Shown in pieces: positions 16,454-25,869 of a stretch of 64,000 nucleotides of DNA. A program made the position numbers and the translations under genes. Within the stretch, counting starts at the first letter, position 1. Every line of letters starts with the position of its first letter. The notes beneath the pieces were generated by a model. That model saw only the letters and a program-made list of their open reading frames with translations, ran no database searches and was not told the origin of the DNA. The DNA lies in assembly GCF_009649815.1 (NCBI RefSeq), contig NZ_WJIC01000019.1, positions 62,001 to 126,000 of the forward strand, in the 5' to 3' direction. The stretch comes from Nocardia sp. SYP-A9097 (GTDB lineage: Bacteria; Actinomycetota; Actinomycetes; Mycobacteriales; Mycobacteriaceae).

Positions 16454-17632
16454 ATGCCCGAGAATTCCTTCATTCTCTCGGTCGCGGAGATCGACCGCGA
16501 TATCGCCGAGCGCGAACGCGAAATCGACGCCATTGCCGCGACGCTGTACGAACTCGACAAGCATCCCGGATTGATACTGCTGCGCCGATTCCCGCCGACC
16601 GGGGTCACCGAAACTCGCTGGGCTCCCGCGCGCGCCGCCATGGATCTGCTGTGGGAGGACTTCGGTCGACTACGCACGATTCTGGAGCAGGCGCATGCGG
16701 TGCGCATGCGACGCCGGCTGGAGGCGCTGGATCGGGAAGAGTTGACGGTGATTCTGCGCGGACAGCCGATGGAGGTGGCGCGTACCGCGATTCCACTCGC
16801 GCAACGGTCGCTGATGGGCCCGGGTGAGGTGATCGTGCGGGTCGGATTCACCGAATTGGTGGCGCGTATGCACGAGGGGTTTCCGTGCATTGTGGAGGTG
16901 CTCGACGCGGTGGACGCCGTGAACGGCCGCGTCATGTCCGAAATCGCGCCGCTGCGTACCGAACTCGACCGGATCGGGACGGGATTACCCGAATTGCGGG
17001 CACTCTCCGATGATCTCGACGAACTCTCGGCGCGTGCCGCGGGCGATCCGCTCGCGCTGCCCGTCGCCGAAATCGACCGGCGCATAGCGGAACTCGGTAG
17101 GCGAATGCGTGAGGCGGCGACCCTGCGCGCCGAATTGGCCGCCATGATCGCCGATTGGGATGGTGCTATTTCGCGCATTCGCACGCAGGTGGAGACGTTG
17201 CGCAAAATCTATGAGCGCACGCATCTGGCGCGAATTGCCGTGGAGCGCACCATACTTACCAGCCAGCTTCCCGAACACGCCGATGACAGTGCGGTATTCG
17301 GCTCCGAACTGACCACCCTGGATGCCACTCCCCCGGATCCGTCCGCGCTCTGGGATCTGCGGCGCCGGGTGACCGCGGCCCTGGCCGCCGCCGGCGAGGC
17401 CGAGCAACTGGTCCAGGGCCTGCTGGACCGGCGCGCCGAACTCCGCGGCCGGCTCTCCGCCTACCGCGCCAAAGCCGCCCGCCTCGGCGTGAGCGAAGAT
17501 CGAGAAGTACTGGCCTCCAGCCGCATAGCCGCGGGCCTGCTCACCCGCAAACCCTGCGACCTGGCGGCCGTCACCCGCGCCATTACCGACTACCGGCAGC
17601 TCATCGCCCAGAAAACGGGGAGACGACCGTGA
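16454..17632 (+). CDS. Coiled-coil protein of unknown function in the PknG operon
   Basis: 392 residues, almost entirely helical. Heptad-like stretches begin at SVAEIDRDIAEREREIDAIA and recur near LDELSARAAGD...EIDRRIAELGRRM and LLDRRAELRGRLSAYRAKAA. No signal peptide or catalytic motif is seen. It starts six bases after glnH and its stop overlaps the pknG GTG (GTGA), so it is translated with its neighbours. It may be an adaptor for the kinase. Confidence 0.75.
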   Translation: MPENSFILSVAEIDRDIAEREREIDAIAATLYELDKHPGLILLRRFPPTGVTETRWAPARAAMDLLWEDFGRLRTILEQAHAVRMRRRLEALDREELTVILRGQPMEVARTAIPLAQRSLMGPGEVIVRVGFTELVARMHEGFPCIVEVLDAVDAVNGRVMSEIAPLRTELDRIGTGLPELRALSDDLDELSARAAGDPLALPVAEIDRRIAELGRRMREAATLRAELAAMIADWDGAISRIRTQVETLRKIYERTHLARIAVERTILTSQLPEHADDSAVFGSELTTLDATPPDPSALWDLRRRVTAALAAAGEAEQLVQGLLDRRAELRGRLSAYRAKAARLGVSEDREVLASSRIAAGLLTRKPCDLAAVTRAITDYRQLIAQKTGRRP

Positions 17633-20016
17633 CCTGCACCGAACCGGGCTGCACCGGGACCATAGAAGACGGTTACTGCACCGTCTGCGGGACCGCACCG
17701 TCGGCCGCCGCAACGGTAAATTCCGGAGCCACCGGACCTGCGGCCTGCGCCGAACCCGGTTGTGGCGGAACCATTTCCGATGGGTACTGCGAGGTTTGCG
17801 GTACCGCGCCTTCGGCGATGGCGACTGGCGGTGGGCCGTCCACCTCATCGGCGGGGAGTACTGCGACCAGTCGGGGGTCCGGGATAACCGGGGCATTTAC
17901 TACCGGTGGGACGCGCAGCAGTATTCGGACCGGCAGGACCGGGTCGTCCGGGGGTACGCGCGGGCGGCTCGGGGCGGGGATGGTGCAGGTGCCGGCGGTC
18001 GCGCCGATCGATCCCGCCTCGGCGGTGATGGCCGATCCGGTGGTGCCGGAGAGTCAGCGGTTCTGTGGCAAGTGTGATCGGCCGGTGGGGCGGAGTCGCG
18101 CCGATCAGCCGGGGCGGAGTGAGGGGTTCTGCGGGCATTGCCGGACGCAATTCTCGTTCACGCCCAAGCTGGTTCGCGGTGAAGTGGTCGGCGGGCAGTA
18201 CGAGGTACTGGGGCCGCTGGCGCACGGCGGGCTGGGGTGGATCTATCTGGCGCTCGATCACAAGGTGAATGGTCGGCCCGTCGTATTGAAGGGCCTGCTC
18301 AATACCGGTGATGCCGATGCCATGCGGGCGGCGGTGGCCGAGCGGCGCTTCCTGGCACAGGTCGATCACCCGAATATCGTGCGCATCTACAACTTCGCCG
18401 AGGACACCGGTCCCGATGGTGAACCGGTCGGCTATATCGTCATGGAGTACGTCGGCGGTACCTCGCTGAAGCAGATTCTGCGGCGGCGGCGCGATGTCGA
18501 CGGTGTCTGGCTACCGCCCGCGCAGGCCATCGCCTACATTCTCGAGGCGCTGCCCGCGCTCGGCTATCTGCACTCGCGCGGCCTGGCCTACTGTGATTTC
18601 AAGCCCGACAATGTGATGCAGACCGAGGAGCAGCTCAAGCTCATCGACCTCGGCGCGGTCATCGCCATGAACGATGAGCACAGCGCCATCTACGGCACGC
18701 CCGGATATCAGGCTCCGGAGGTCGCCGAGACCGGGCCCACCGTGGCCTCGGAGGTCTACACCATCGGCCGTACCCTCGCGGTGCTGCTGCTCAAGGTGCC
18801 GCAGGAACACGGCCGTCTCGGTCCGCTGCCCGGGCCGGAGTTCGAACCGGTGCTGGCCCGGCATCCGTCGCTGTACCGATTCCTTTTGCGCGCAACACAT
18901 CTCGATCCTTTAGAGCGGTTCAGCGGCACCGACGAGATGACCGATCAGCTCACCGGCGTGCTGCGCGAGGTACTCGCCGCCGAGGACGGTCTGCCGCGCC
19001 CGGGTCTGTCCACCCGTTTCGGGCCGCCGCGCGCGGTCTTCGGCGTCGGTGACACGCTGCCGGACGATCCGGTGAAAATCATTGCGGCGCTGCCGGTTCC
19101 ACTGGTCGATCCCAATGACAGCGGTGCGGCACTGCTGGCAAGTCTGGGTGCGGGCAACCCGCAGGAACTCGAGCGCGATATCGCGGCGGGGCTGCGGTCG
19201 GTGGTGACGGGCAAGGACGAGTCGGCGGAGATTCCGCTGCGCCTGATCCGGGCCGCGCTGGAGTACGGCGACGCACCGGACGCGCTGCGGCGCATCGAGG
19301 AGATGGAGCAGAACCTCGGCGGCGATTGGCAGCTGAGCTGGTTCCGCGGTCAGGCGCATCTGCTGCACCGGGATTGGCTCGCCGCGGCGGCCGAATTCGA
19401 TGCCCTCTACACCGCCCTGCCCGGTGAGCCCGCACCCAAGCTGGCGCTCGCTGTCACGGCGGAACTGTTGGGGCGCAGTGGATCCCAGCCCGATCCCGAG
19501 CCCGCGCTGCGCGAGGCCACCCGCTACTACGAGGCCGTCTGGCGCACCGATCACTCGTACACCAGCGCCGCCTTCGGCCTGGCCCGGCTGCGCCGCTCGG
19601 CCCGTGATCGCGATGGTGCGGTGGCCGTACTGGATCAGGTGGATCCCGCTTCGGCGGTGTATACCGAAGCCGGTGTGGCGGCTGTGGATACGCTGCTCAG
19701 TGTGGAACGCCAGGGCGAGCTCACCGAACACCTGCTGCGCGATGCGGGCCGGCGGATCGAGAAGCTCGGGCTGGATTCCAAACGCCGGTCCGCCCAGGCC
19801 CGGCTGCGCGTACTCGATGCAGCGCTGTACTGGCTGCGCCTTGGACGCGTGCCCACCGATCACGCCCCATTGCTGGGGGTGACGCTCGACTTACAGGGGG
19901 TGCGTACCGGTTTGGAACGCTGCTATCGCGATCTCGCGCATGAAACCGATGACTGGTGGGAACGTATCGCCCTGGTGGAACAGGCGAATGCCGTCCGCCC
20001 GAGGACCACGCTGTGA
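17629..20016 (+). CDS. pknG: Serine/threonine-protein kinase PknG with two extra N-terminal zinc ribbons
   Basis: 795 residues (mycobacterial PknG is about 750). Two near-identical zinc ribbons open the chain: C-x4-C then CTVCG, and C-x4-C then CEVCG, each ending APSA. A Ser/Gly/Thr linker follows. Next are the rubredoxin-like knuckles FCGKC and FCGHC at about 144-170. The kinase domain is at about 190-440: loop GPLAHGGLGWIYLA, catalytic Lys in VVLKG, YCDFKPDN in place of HRDxKxxN, DLGA in place of DFG, and TPGYQAPE. A TPR-rich C-terminus follows from about 500. In mycobacteria PknG responds to amino acids and controls 2-oxoglutarate metabolism through GarA. Confidence 0.92.
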   Translation: MTCTEPGCTGTIEDGYCTVCGTAPSAAATVNSGATGPAACAEPGCGGTISDGYCEVCGTAPSAMATGGGPSTSSAGSTATSRGSGITGAFTTGGTRSSIRTGRTGSSGGTRGRLGAGMVQVPAVAPIDPASAVMADPVVPESQRFCGKCDRPVGRSRADQPGRSEGFCGHCRTQFSFTPKLVRGEVVGGQYEVLGPLAHGGLGWIYLALDHKVNGRPVVLKGLLNTGDADAMRAAVAERRFLAQVDHPNIVRIYNFAEDTGPDGEPVGYIVMEYVGGTSLKQILRRRRDVDGVWLPPAQAIAYILEALPALGYLHSRGLAYCDFKPDNVMQTEEQLKLIDLGAVIAMNDEHSAIYGTPGYQAPEVAETGPTVASEVYTIGRTLAVLLLKVPQEHGRLGPLPGPEFEPVLARHPSLYRFLLRATHLDPLERFSGTDEMTDQLTGVLREVLAAEDGLPRPGLSTRFGPPRAVFGVGDTLPDDPVKIIAALPVPLVDPNDSGAALLASLGAGNPQELERDIAAGLRSVVTGKDESAEIPLRLIRAALEYGDAPDALRRIEEMEQNLGGDWQLSWFRGQAHLLHRDWLAAAAEFDALYTALPGEPAPKLALAVTAELLGRSGSQPDPEPALREATRYYEAVWRTDHSYTSAAFGLARLRRSARDRDGAVAVLDQVDPASAVYTEAGVAAVDTLLSVERQGELTEHLLRDAGRRIEKLGLDSKRRSAQARLRVLDAALYWLRLGRVPTDHAPLLGVTLDLQGVRTGLERCYRDLAHETDDWWERIALVEQANAVRPRTTL

Positions 20017-21131
20017 CCGCCCGCTGCCCGGCCTGCGGCACCTTCGCCGCGGAGAGCGACCGGTTCTGTGAGGAGTGCGGGCGCCAGCTCGGCGTGCAGC
20101 GCATCGCCCTGCCGCCGATTTCGGCGCCGACGGTGGCCAGCGACAATACCCGGCCAACCAGTCTGGCGCGGGCGGCTACCGGGACCGTCGCGCGGTACAG
20201 GGGGACCACGCTCTCGCACGATTCGGAGGCTCCGCCGGCCTGTGATGGTTGCAGCGGGACGCATTTCGATGGTGACGGGTTCTGCGTGGTGTGCGGTCAG
20301 CGGGGCCGGGAACACGATCGGTTCGAGGCGGATCTCGGGTCGGCCGTGCTGGTCACCGATCGCGGAAATGTGCACGCGCACAATGAGGACGCGGTCGCCG
20401 CGGCCGTGCTGGAGAGCGCGAATCCGGGCACGCCGCCCGCGCTGGTGATCTCGGTGTGTGACGGCGTCTCGACCTCGGAGGACCCGCAGGCCGCCTCCGG
20501 TACCGCGGTGCGCACCGGGGTGGACTCCGCTTTGACGGCTTTGGCCGCCGCGCGTCCCGCCGAGGAGGCGATCATGGCCGGGCTGGCCGCGGCCGCGCAG
20601 GCGGTGCGCGATATCGGCACACCGGACGGACGCTCTCCCTCTTGTACTTATGTCGGTGCCGTGGTGCAGTTCGACGATGCCGGTGGCGCGCGCCTGACCG
20701 TCGCGAATGTCGGTGACAGCCGGGCATATTGGCTCCAGGCCGAGGAGGCCTCGCAACGCCTCACCGTCGACGATTCGCTCGCGCAGGCCATGGTCGAGAC
20801 CGGTGCCATGGACGAGGCGACCGCCATGGATACCCCGCACGCGCATGTGCTGACCCGCTGGCTCGGCGCGGACAGCGAGAAGCAGTCCTGGTCCGACAAT
20901 TGCGTGCAGACCCTGCATGTCCGCGCGCCGGGCGTGCTGCTGATCTGCTCCGACGGGCTGTGGAATTACCTGCCCGATGCGGCCGGGCTGACCCAGATCG
21001 CCTTGGCCTCAGCACCTTTGGAGGCGGCACGCGCACTGGTGGACCATGCGCTCCAGGCGGGCGGCAAGGACAATATCACCGTCGCGCTCGTACCCGTTCC
21101 GTTCTCCGAGCTAATAGGAGAAGCACTGTGA
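20013..21131 (+). CDS. PP2C-family Ser/Thr phosphatase with N-terminal double zinc ribbon
   Basis: 372 residues from a GTG whose last two bases begin the pknG stop. Zinc-ribbon knuckles lie at the N-terminus (CPACG, then CEECG) and again at about 77-95 (CDGC, then CVVCG). The PP2C domain follows: RGNVHAHNEDA, SVCDGVSTSEDP for the metal-binding Asp, VANVGDSRAYWL, then LLICSDGLWNY and GGKDNITVALV. It would remove phosphate from Ser/Thr, plausibly opposing PknG. The stop overlaps the start of the VWA gene. Confidence 0.9.
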   Translation: MTARCPACGTFAAESDRFCEECGRQLGVQRIALPPISAPTVASDNTRPTSLARAATGTVARYRGTTLSHDSEAPPACDGCSGTHFDGDGFCVVCGQRGREHDRFEADLGSAVLVTDRGNVHAHNEDAVAAAVLESANPGTPPALVISVCDGVSTSEDPQAASGTAVRTGVDSALTALAAARPAEEAIMAGLAAAAQAVRDIGTPDGRSPSCTYVGAVVQFDDAGGARLTVANVGDSRAYWLQAEEASQRLTVDDSLAQAMVETGAMDEATAMDTPHAHVLTRWLGADSEKQSWSDNCVQTLHVRAPGVLLICSDGLWNYLPDAAGLTQIALASAPLEAARALVDHALQAGGKDNITVALVPVPFSELIGEAL

Positions 21132-22420
21132 GTTCCCCTGAAACCAAGGGTATTTCGGTTGCTGTCGATCAAAATCCGTATCTCGCCGAGGGTGTGCGCA
21201 CCATCGACGCCGTTGTGTCGGTGGAGACCACTGATGAGTTGATGGTCGCCGCGCCCGCGCAGGAGCGGGTGGAGATCCTGATCATCGACTGTTCCGGCTC
21301 GATGGGTGGCGGCGACAAGTTCGGCGGGGCTCGCCGCGCCACCATCGCGGCCATGGATGTCATTCCGGACGGCACCCGCTTCGCGATTGTCGAGGGCACC
21401 GACAAGGCGGAGGTCGTCTACCCCCGCGATGGCGCAACAGCTATCGCGGACAAGCGATCTCGCGCCGATGCCCGGCGCGCCCTGGACAAGCTGCACCCGC
21501 ACGGTGGCACCGCCATGGGCACCTGGCTGGGTCTTTCCCGGCTCATCGCGCAACGGCATCCGGGTGCGATGGTGCATGCCATTCTGCTCACCGACGGACG
21601 CAATGAGCATGAGAAGCCCGAGCAGTTGGCGGCCGAGATCAAAGCCTCCGAACGGATCTTCACCTGCGATTGCCGCGGGGTCGGAACCGATTGGGAGCCA
21701 AACGAATTGCGCGCCATCGCGAGTGCGTTGCACGGCACCGTGGATATCGTGAAGACCCCGGATCTGCTCGCCGCCGACTTCGCCCAGATGATGCAAACCT
21801 CTCTCGCCAAGGCGATTCCGGAGCTCACGCTTCGGGTGTGGACGCCGGTAGGGGCGACGGTGCGCTTCGTCAAACTGGTCGATCCGGTCATCGAGGACCT
21901 CACCGCGCGCCGCACCGCCACCGCCGCTCAGGTCGGCGAGTATCCGCTCGGTGCGTGGGGTGCGGAAGAGCGTGGATACCACGTGCAGATCGAGGTGGAG
22001 CCCGCGCCGCCCGGCCGCGAAAAGCTCGCCGCGCGAATCAGTGTCGTGTCCGAGGGCGAGGTACTCGGGCAGGGTCTGGTGAAGGCGGTCTGGACCACCG
22101 ACACCGACCTCTCGGCCCGCATCAGCCGCCGCGTCGCCCACTACACCGGACAGGCCGAACTGGCCCAGGTGGTGCAGGAGGGCCTGGCCGCGCGCAAACA
22201 GGGCGACCTCAACACCGCCACCGCGAAACTGCAACGCGCCGTCCAGCTGGCCAATGAATCCGGCAACGAGAACACGGCAAAACTGCTGAAAGCCGTTGTC
22301 GAAGTGGATGATCGGACCGGCACCGTCCGCCTGCGCTCGCGGGTCGACGCCGCCGACGAAATGGCCCTGGACGTCCGCTCCAGCAAAACCGCCCGCGTCC
22401 GCAAGGAGGAGGGTTCCTGA
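21128..22420 (+). CDS. Von Willebrand factor A domain protein
   Basis: 430 residues from a GTG at 21128, with AGGAG nine to ten bases upstream; the start overlaps the phosphatase stop. The VWA domain occupies about 45-230, with an intact MIDAS: DCSGSMGG (DxSxS), a Thr in HGGTAMG and an Asp in LLTDGRNE. A beta-rich middle and a helical C-terminus with a TPR-like stretch (EGLAARKQGDLNTATAKLQR) follow. There is no signal peptide, so it is cytoplasmic. It may be a metal-dependent scaffold binding the kinase, phosphatase or FHA partner. Confidence 0.88.
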   Translation: MSSPETKGISVAVDQNPYLAEGVRTIDAVVSVETTDELMVAAPAQERVEILIIDCSGSMGGGDKFGGARRATIAAMDVIPDGTRFAIVEGTDKAEVVYPRDGATAIADKRSRADARRALDKLHPHGGTAMGTWLGLSRLIAQRHPGAMVHAILLTDGRNEHEKPEQLAAEIKASERIFTCDCRGVGTDWEPNELRAIASALHGTVDIVKTPDLLAADFAQMMQTSLAKAIPELTLRVWTPVGATVRFVKLVDPVIEDLTARRTATAAQVGEYPLGAWGAEERGYHVQIEVEPAPPGREKLAARISVVSEGEVLGQGLVKAVWTTDTDLSARISRRVAHYTGQAELAQVVQEGLAARKQGDLNTATAKLQRAVQLANESGNENTAKLLKAVVEVDDRTGTVRLRSRVDAADEMALDVRSSKTARVRKEEGS

Positions 22421-23094
22421 TGGCCGTATGCCCCGAAGGCCACACCTCCACGGCAACGGACTACTGCGACACCTGCGGCTCACCCATGGGAGCCGGAGCG
22501 GCCGGAACACCCACTCCCGCAGCAGGAGTTGCCCAGTGCCCAGCCTGCGGGGCACTCATCGACGGCCGCTTCTGCGAAGACTGCGGCCACGATTCAGCCC
22601 TACCGGTCCCGCCCCAGCACGTCCCCGCCCCCACCACGGTGAATCCCGACGCGACCCTACTGAACGCCGAAGCCCCTGCGTCCGTGCAGCTCTGGGTCGC
22701 CACCGTCACCGCCGACCCCGACCACTACCACCGGATGATCGCCCAAAAAGGCCCCGACGCCGACCGCGTGGACTTCCCCGACTATTACCCCGCCCGCCGA
22801 ATCCCCTTACACGGCACCGACATCCTCATCGGCAAACACAGCACCTCCCAGGGCTTGCATCCCGACATCGACCTAGCGATCGCCCCCGCCGACATAGCAG
22901 TCTCCCGCTCCCACGCCATCCTCCACCTGAACGCCGAGACCCTAACCGTCACAGACCTAGGCTCCACCAACGGCACCTGCCTGAACGGCACCGACTCCCC
23001 CATCCCCCCGAAAACCCCAGTCCCCCTCAAACCGGGCGACCGCATCCACGTAGGCGGCTGGACCACCATCACAATCTCCAGAGAACCCGCCTGA
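22420..23094 (+). CDS. FHA domain protein with N-terminal double zinc ribbon
   Basis: 224 residues; the ATG shares one base with the VWA stop (TGATG). Two zinc ribbons begin the chain (CPEGH...CDTCG and CPACG...CEDCG), like those of PknG and the phosphatase in this operon. The FHA domain is C-terminal, about 115-222: ILIGKHS, DIAVSRSHAIL for the phosphothreonine pocket, and LGSTNGTCLNG. It differs from GarA, which carries an N-terminal phosphorylation motif instead of zinc ribbons. It is a likely phospho-dependent partner or target of the kinase. Confidence 0.9.
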   Translation: MAVCPEGHTSTATDYCDTCGSPMGAGAAGTPTPAAGVAQCPACGALIDGRFCEDCGHDSALPVPPQHVPAPTTVNPDATLLNAEAPASVQLWVATVTADPDHYHRMIAQKGPDADRVDFPDYYPARRIPLHGTDILIGKHSTSQGLHPDIDLAIAPADIAVSRSHAILHLNAETLTVTDLGSTNGTCLNGTDSPIPPKTPVPLKPGDRIHVGGWTTITISREPA

Positions 23095-23174
23095 CCACCT
23101 TGCCATTCGCGGAAGTTGCGCGCATTGCCCGTAGAGCAACGGCCTGAGTTCACCTCCGGCCGTTGATCTTCAGG

Positions 23175-24014
23175 TCAGAATGCTGCCTGTACCGCCGCGA
23201 GCAGGTCGTTGGCGGGTTGGGTGAGTGGGCCGAGTGCGTCGGGGGTGAGCGGGGGCAGGGCCGCGATCGCGGTCCGCAGCGAGGTTACGGCCGTCTTGGT
23301 GTCGGGGCTGATCGCGGCGAAGGCATCGGCCGCGACGGGCGTGGGTGGCGGCGGATCGGCCTGGGGCGCTTGGGTGTTCACGATAGGGAGGGGCGCGTCG
23401 GCCGGGGCAGTGTTGATGCCGGAGCCCAGGGCGCCACCGACAGATCCGCCGATGACAGCGCCACCGACGAGACCGATCACATCCACGGGGATGGCGACTG
23501 CCAGGCCGCCGAGCAGGCACCCGGCCACGCCGCCGACCGCCGCCCCGACCGGGGCGCCCACACCCACGGTCGGGAGAGCGCCCGCGATGCCACCGGCGAT
23601 CGCGCCGACCGCCGCGCCGACTCCGCATCCCACGATCTCCAGCGGGAAGACCACGACCTTGCCGACGACGGCGCCGATGACTCCTCCGGCCACGGTGGAG
23701 GCGGTGCGGCGGTCGGATTCACTGCGGGGGAAGCCGATACCGTCGTACGCGTTGGCGATCTGCCCTTGCACACCGTCCAAGTAGCTCAGGGCTTGGTCGC
23801 CGAGCCCCGGGTCGATTCCCTCCGGCAGTTGGACAGTCTCGGATACCAATGGCAGAGAATGGGGATCCGTTGCCACAGTGTGCATTTCAGCGTGTTCGGG
23901 GTGAGCCGCAGCAGGCAGGGGAAGATCAGCGGGTTGCGGTGCGGCCGTGCCGGATCCGAACGCGAGCAGCGCGGGCACTGCGGTCAAGACTGCGTAAGCG
24001 CGCAGGTCGGACAT
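23175..24014 (-). CDS. Exported glycine-zipper protein, unknown function
   Basis: 279 residues. MSDLRAYAVLTAVPALLAFG with following TAAPQP is a cleavable signal peptide, and the ATG at 24014 has GAGGGATG upstream. The centre (about residues 95-195) is a long run of small residues with GxxxG spacing, such as GGVIGAVVGKVVVFPLEIVG and VGAAVGAIAGGIAGALP, which could insert in a membrane or oligomerise. The C-terminus is Pro/Ala rich. It is convergent with the FHA gene. A related fragment occurs at 53440-53757. Confidence 0.7.
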   Translation of the reverse strand: MSDLRAYAVLTAVPALLAFGSGTAAPQPADLPLPAAAHPEHAEMHTVATDPHSLPLVSETVQLPEGIDPGLGDQALSYLDGVQGQIANAYDGIGFPRSESDRRTASTVAGGVIGAVVGKVVVFPLEIVGCGVGAAVGAIAGGIAGALPTVGVGAPVGAAVGGVAGCLLGGLAVAIPVDVIGLVGGAVIGGSVGGALGSGINTAPADAPLPIVNTQAPQADPPPPTPVAADAFAAISPDTKTAVTSLRTAIAALPPLTPDALGPLTQPANDLLAAVQAAF

Positions 24015-24463
24015 CGGCACATCCCTCGATCCGGCGAACCACCGTCGAGCCCTCTGGAGCGGACCCGAACCTGCGATGGCCACGCTGCCCGGTGATCTTA
24101 CTCCGGACTCCTTACCCAACAGGATGATTCGTCGCGACCGGTCCCCACTCGCGCACGGGCCAAGCTTCGATGTGCGCTGGGAAGCCGCCGACAAACCCGA
24201 CCGATGGCAGCTGGCTGCGGCCCCGGCCCGCGCACGAGTTCGACGCGCAGCGCGCCGATCCGCAAGCGGCAAAGAAATGCGTCCGCAGCACGCCGCCGAG
24301 CTGGCACAACACCGCGAGCCGAGAGTCCCCCCGCGCTGAGATGATCTCTGCCCGTTGAGGGTGCGTTGCGCTCCACAGCAAGGTTGCGTCCAGGAATATG
24401 GTGTACGGCAGCTGATCAGCTGCTGAGTCTGTCGTAATCCCCGGACAGCAGGGTGGTCACCGC
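24015..24463. other. Non-coding interval
   Basis: Upstream region of the glycine-zipper gene. Only weak, mutually overlapping reading frames occur, and none has a ribosome site or a recognisable product. No repeat or hairpin of note was seen. Confidence 0.5.
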
Positions 24464-24745
24464 GTGATCCTTCAGAAGCTCGACGAGGATGCTGCCCCTG
24501 GGTTGGGGCAACATCCGAGGGATGCGCGGCCGCCGATCGTGCTCGACACCTCCGCTGCAACAGATCTCGGGTATCAGGCGGTCGGTGACTACGCGACCAC
24601 TGTCACCGACACCATCGACCGACTTGCCTCATCGGCCGTCGCGAGTTCGGATGGCGCCTGGCACCTGCCGCCTATCGACGCGGACTTCCTCGCCGATTCC
24701 TTCGCCTACTTTACTGAAGACAGCTACCTCGCGACGCGGCTCTGA
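24464..24745 (+). pseudogene. C-terminal remnant of an NAD-dependent epimerase/dehydratase
   Basis: About 93 codons. The stretch VLDTSAATDLGYQAVGDYAT, then TDTIDRLAS and a terminal FAYFTEDSYLATR, resembles the last quarter of extended-SDR sugar-nucleotide epimerase-like proteins. There is no Rossmann fold, no YxxxK and no ribosome site. It is probably the tail of a deleted gene. Confidence 0.4.
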
Positions 24746-24871
24746 CACGTCAGATGGCCTGCTGCCCAGCGTGATTCGGCTCCCAGGTCCGGGATAACGG
24801 CAGAGTCGTCGGATGGCCGCGGATCAGCCTGGGGTGGGCCGGGATCCGCAGGCGGCCTGTCGGATTCGACG

Positions 24872-25798
24872 TTAACCGATCGGCAGGGCGCTGAAGATCG
24901 GGTCGTAGGCCCAGTTCAGCATGCGCTCGGCGTCTTCCTTTGCGGCGATGCCGGCGCCGGGTGAGCTGTGCAGGACCACACCGATCAGTGGGATTCCTGC
25001 TCGGACCGTTTCGAAGAGTAGGCAGGCTCCGGCGGCGTCGGTGGAGCCGGTTTTGATGCCGATGGTGCCGGGGTAGTCGTGCAGCAGCAGGTTTGTGGTC
25101 TGCCAGTGGTGTTCGCGGTTGGCTGGGCCGGCGGGCAGATGATAGCTCTGGGAGCCGGCGATCTCACGGAATACCGGCTGGCTCATCGCGCGCAGGCCGA
25201 GGGTAACCAGGTTCGCGGGGGTGGAGTAGGTGGAGTAGTCGTCGGGGACCGGGAGGCCGCTGGGGTCGGTGAAATTTGTTGCCGCCAAGCCCATTCCACG
25301 GGCGGTGCCGTTCATTTTGGCGATGAAGCCGTCTTGGCCGGGGCCGTAGCCTTCAGCCAGGGCGTAGGCGGCGTCGCAGCCTGAGGGCAGCAACATCGCG
25401 TAGAGGAGTTGGCGCGTGGTGAGGACCTCGCCGGCGGCCAGGCTCGCGGTGCTGCCGCCGTACCCCGCGCAGTAGGCGATGCTTTCCTGCGGCACGGTGA
25501 TGGTGCGGTCGAGGTCGCCGGCATTGATGACGACCAGCGCGGTCATCACCTTCGCGATGCTGGCTATCGGGACCTGGGTGTTCGCCTCCCGCGACCACAA
25601 CACCGTGCCGACGATTCCGTCTGCCAGGGCTGCCCCTGGCGCCTGTACTCCGTTCGGCTCGCCAGTTGGCCAAGGCAGCGACAGACCGAAGGGGGCGCTC
25701 TCGGCCGGGGCAGCCGCGACGCCATTACTGACGGCTATGACCAGCGCACTCGCGACGGCGACCTGCAACAATCGGGCAAATGTCGACATGGGCCACAT
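24872..25798 (-). CDS. Serine-type D-alanyl-D-alanine carboxypeptidase
   Basis: 308 residues from the ATG at 25798; 25789 is also possible. A signal peptide (FARLLQVAVASALVIAVSNG, then AAAPAESA) exports it. The penicillin-binding motifs are present: SIAKVMTALV (SxxK), PSGCDAAYALAEG for motif 2, and IKTGSTDAAG (KTG). It trims the terminal D-Ala of peptidoglycan stem peptides. No membrane anchor is visible at the C-terminus. Confidence 0.9.
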   Translation of the reverse strand: MWPMSTFARLLQVAVASALVIAVSNGVAAAPAESAPFGLSLPWPTGEPNGVQAPGAALADGIVGTVLWSREANTQVPIASIAKVMTALVVINAGDLDRTITVPQESIAYCAGYGGSTASLAAGEVLTTRQLLYAMLLPSGCDAAYALAEGYGPGQDGFIAKMNGTARGMGLAATNFTDPSGLPVPDDYSTYSTPANLVTLGLRAMSQPVFREIAGSQSYHLPAGPANREHHWQTTNLLLHDYPGTIGIKTGSTDAAGACLLFETVRAGIPLIGVVLHSSPGAGIAAKEDAERMLNWAYDPIFSALPIG

Positions 25799-25869
25799 TG
25801 TGCCTTTCGATCCACTCAATCAGCGGGATTTCATCGAGCGAATTGCGGCGCGCCGTTCTATGGGATCCG

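Noticed and set aside
15242..16564. 440-codon minus-strand frame under glnX/glnH
   Set aside because: It is a shadow of two clearly identified plus-strand genes, with His/Arg/Gln-rich composition typical of antisense reading.
20966..22555. 529-codon minus-strand frame under the phosphatase, VWA and FHA genes
   Set aside because: Crosses three real genes in antisense; no domain and no proper start.
24098..24381. Overlapping minus-strand frames near 24.1-24.4 kb
   Set aside because: Arg/Ala/Pro-rich with no start signal or family pattern.
25300..25420. Motif 2 of the D,D-carboxypeptidase is SGC rather than SxN
   Set aside because: SGC/SGCD is common in actinobacterial members of this family, so it is not a sign of inactivation.
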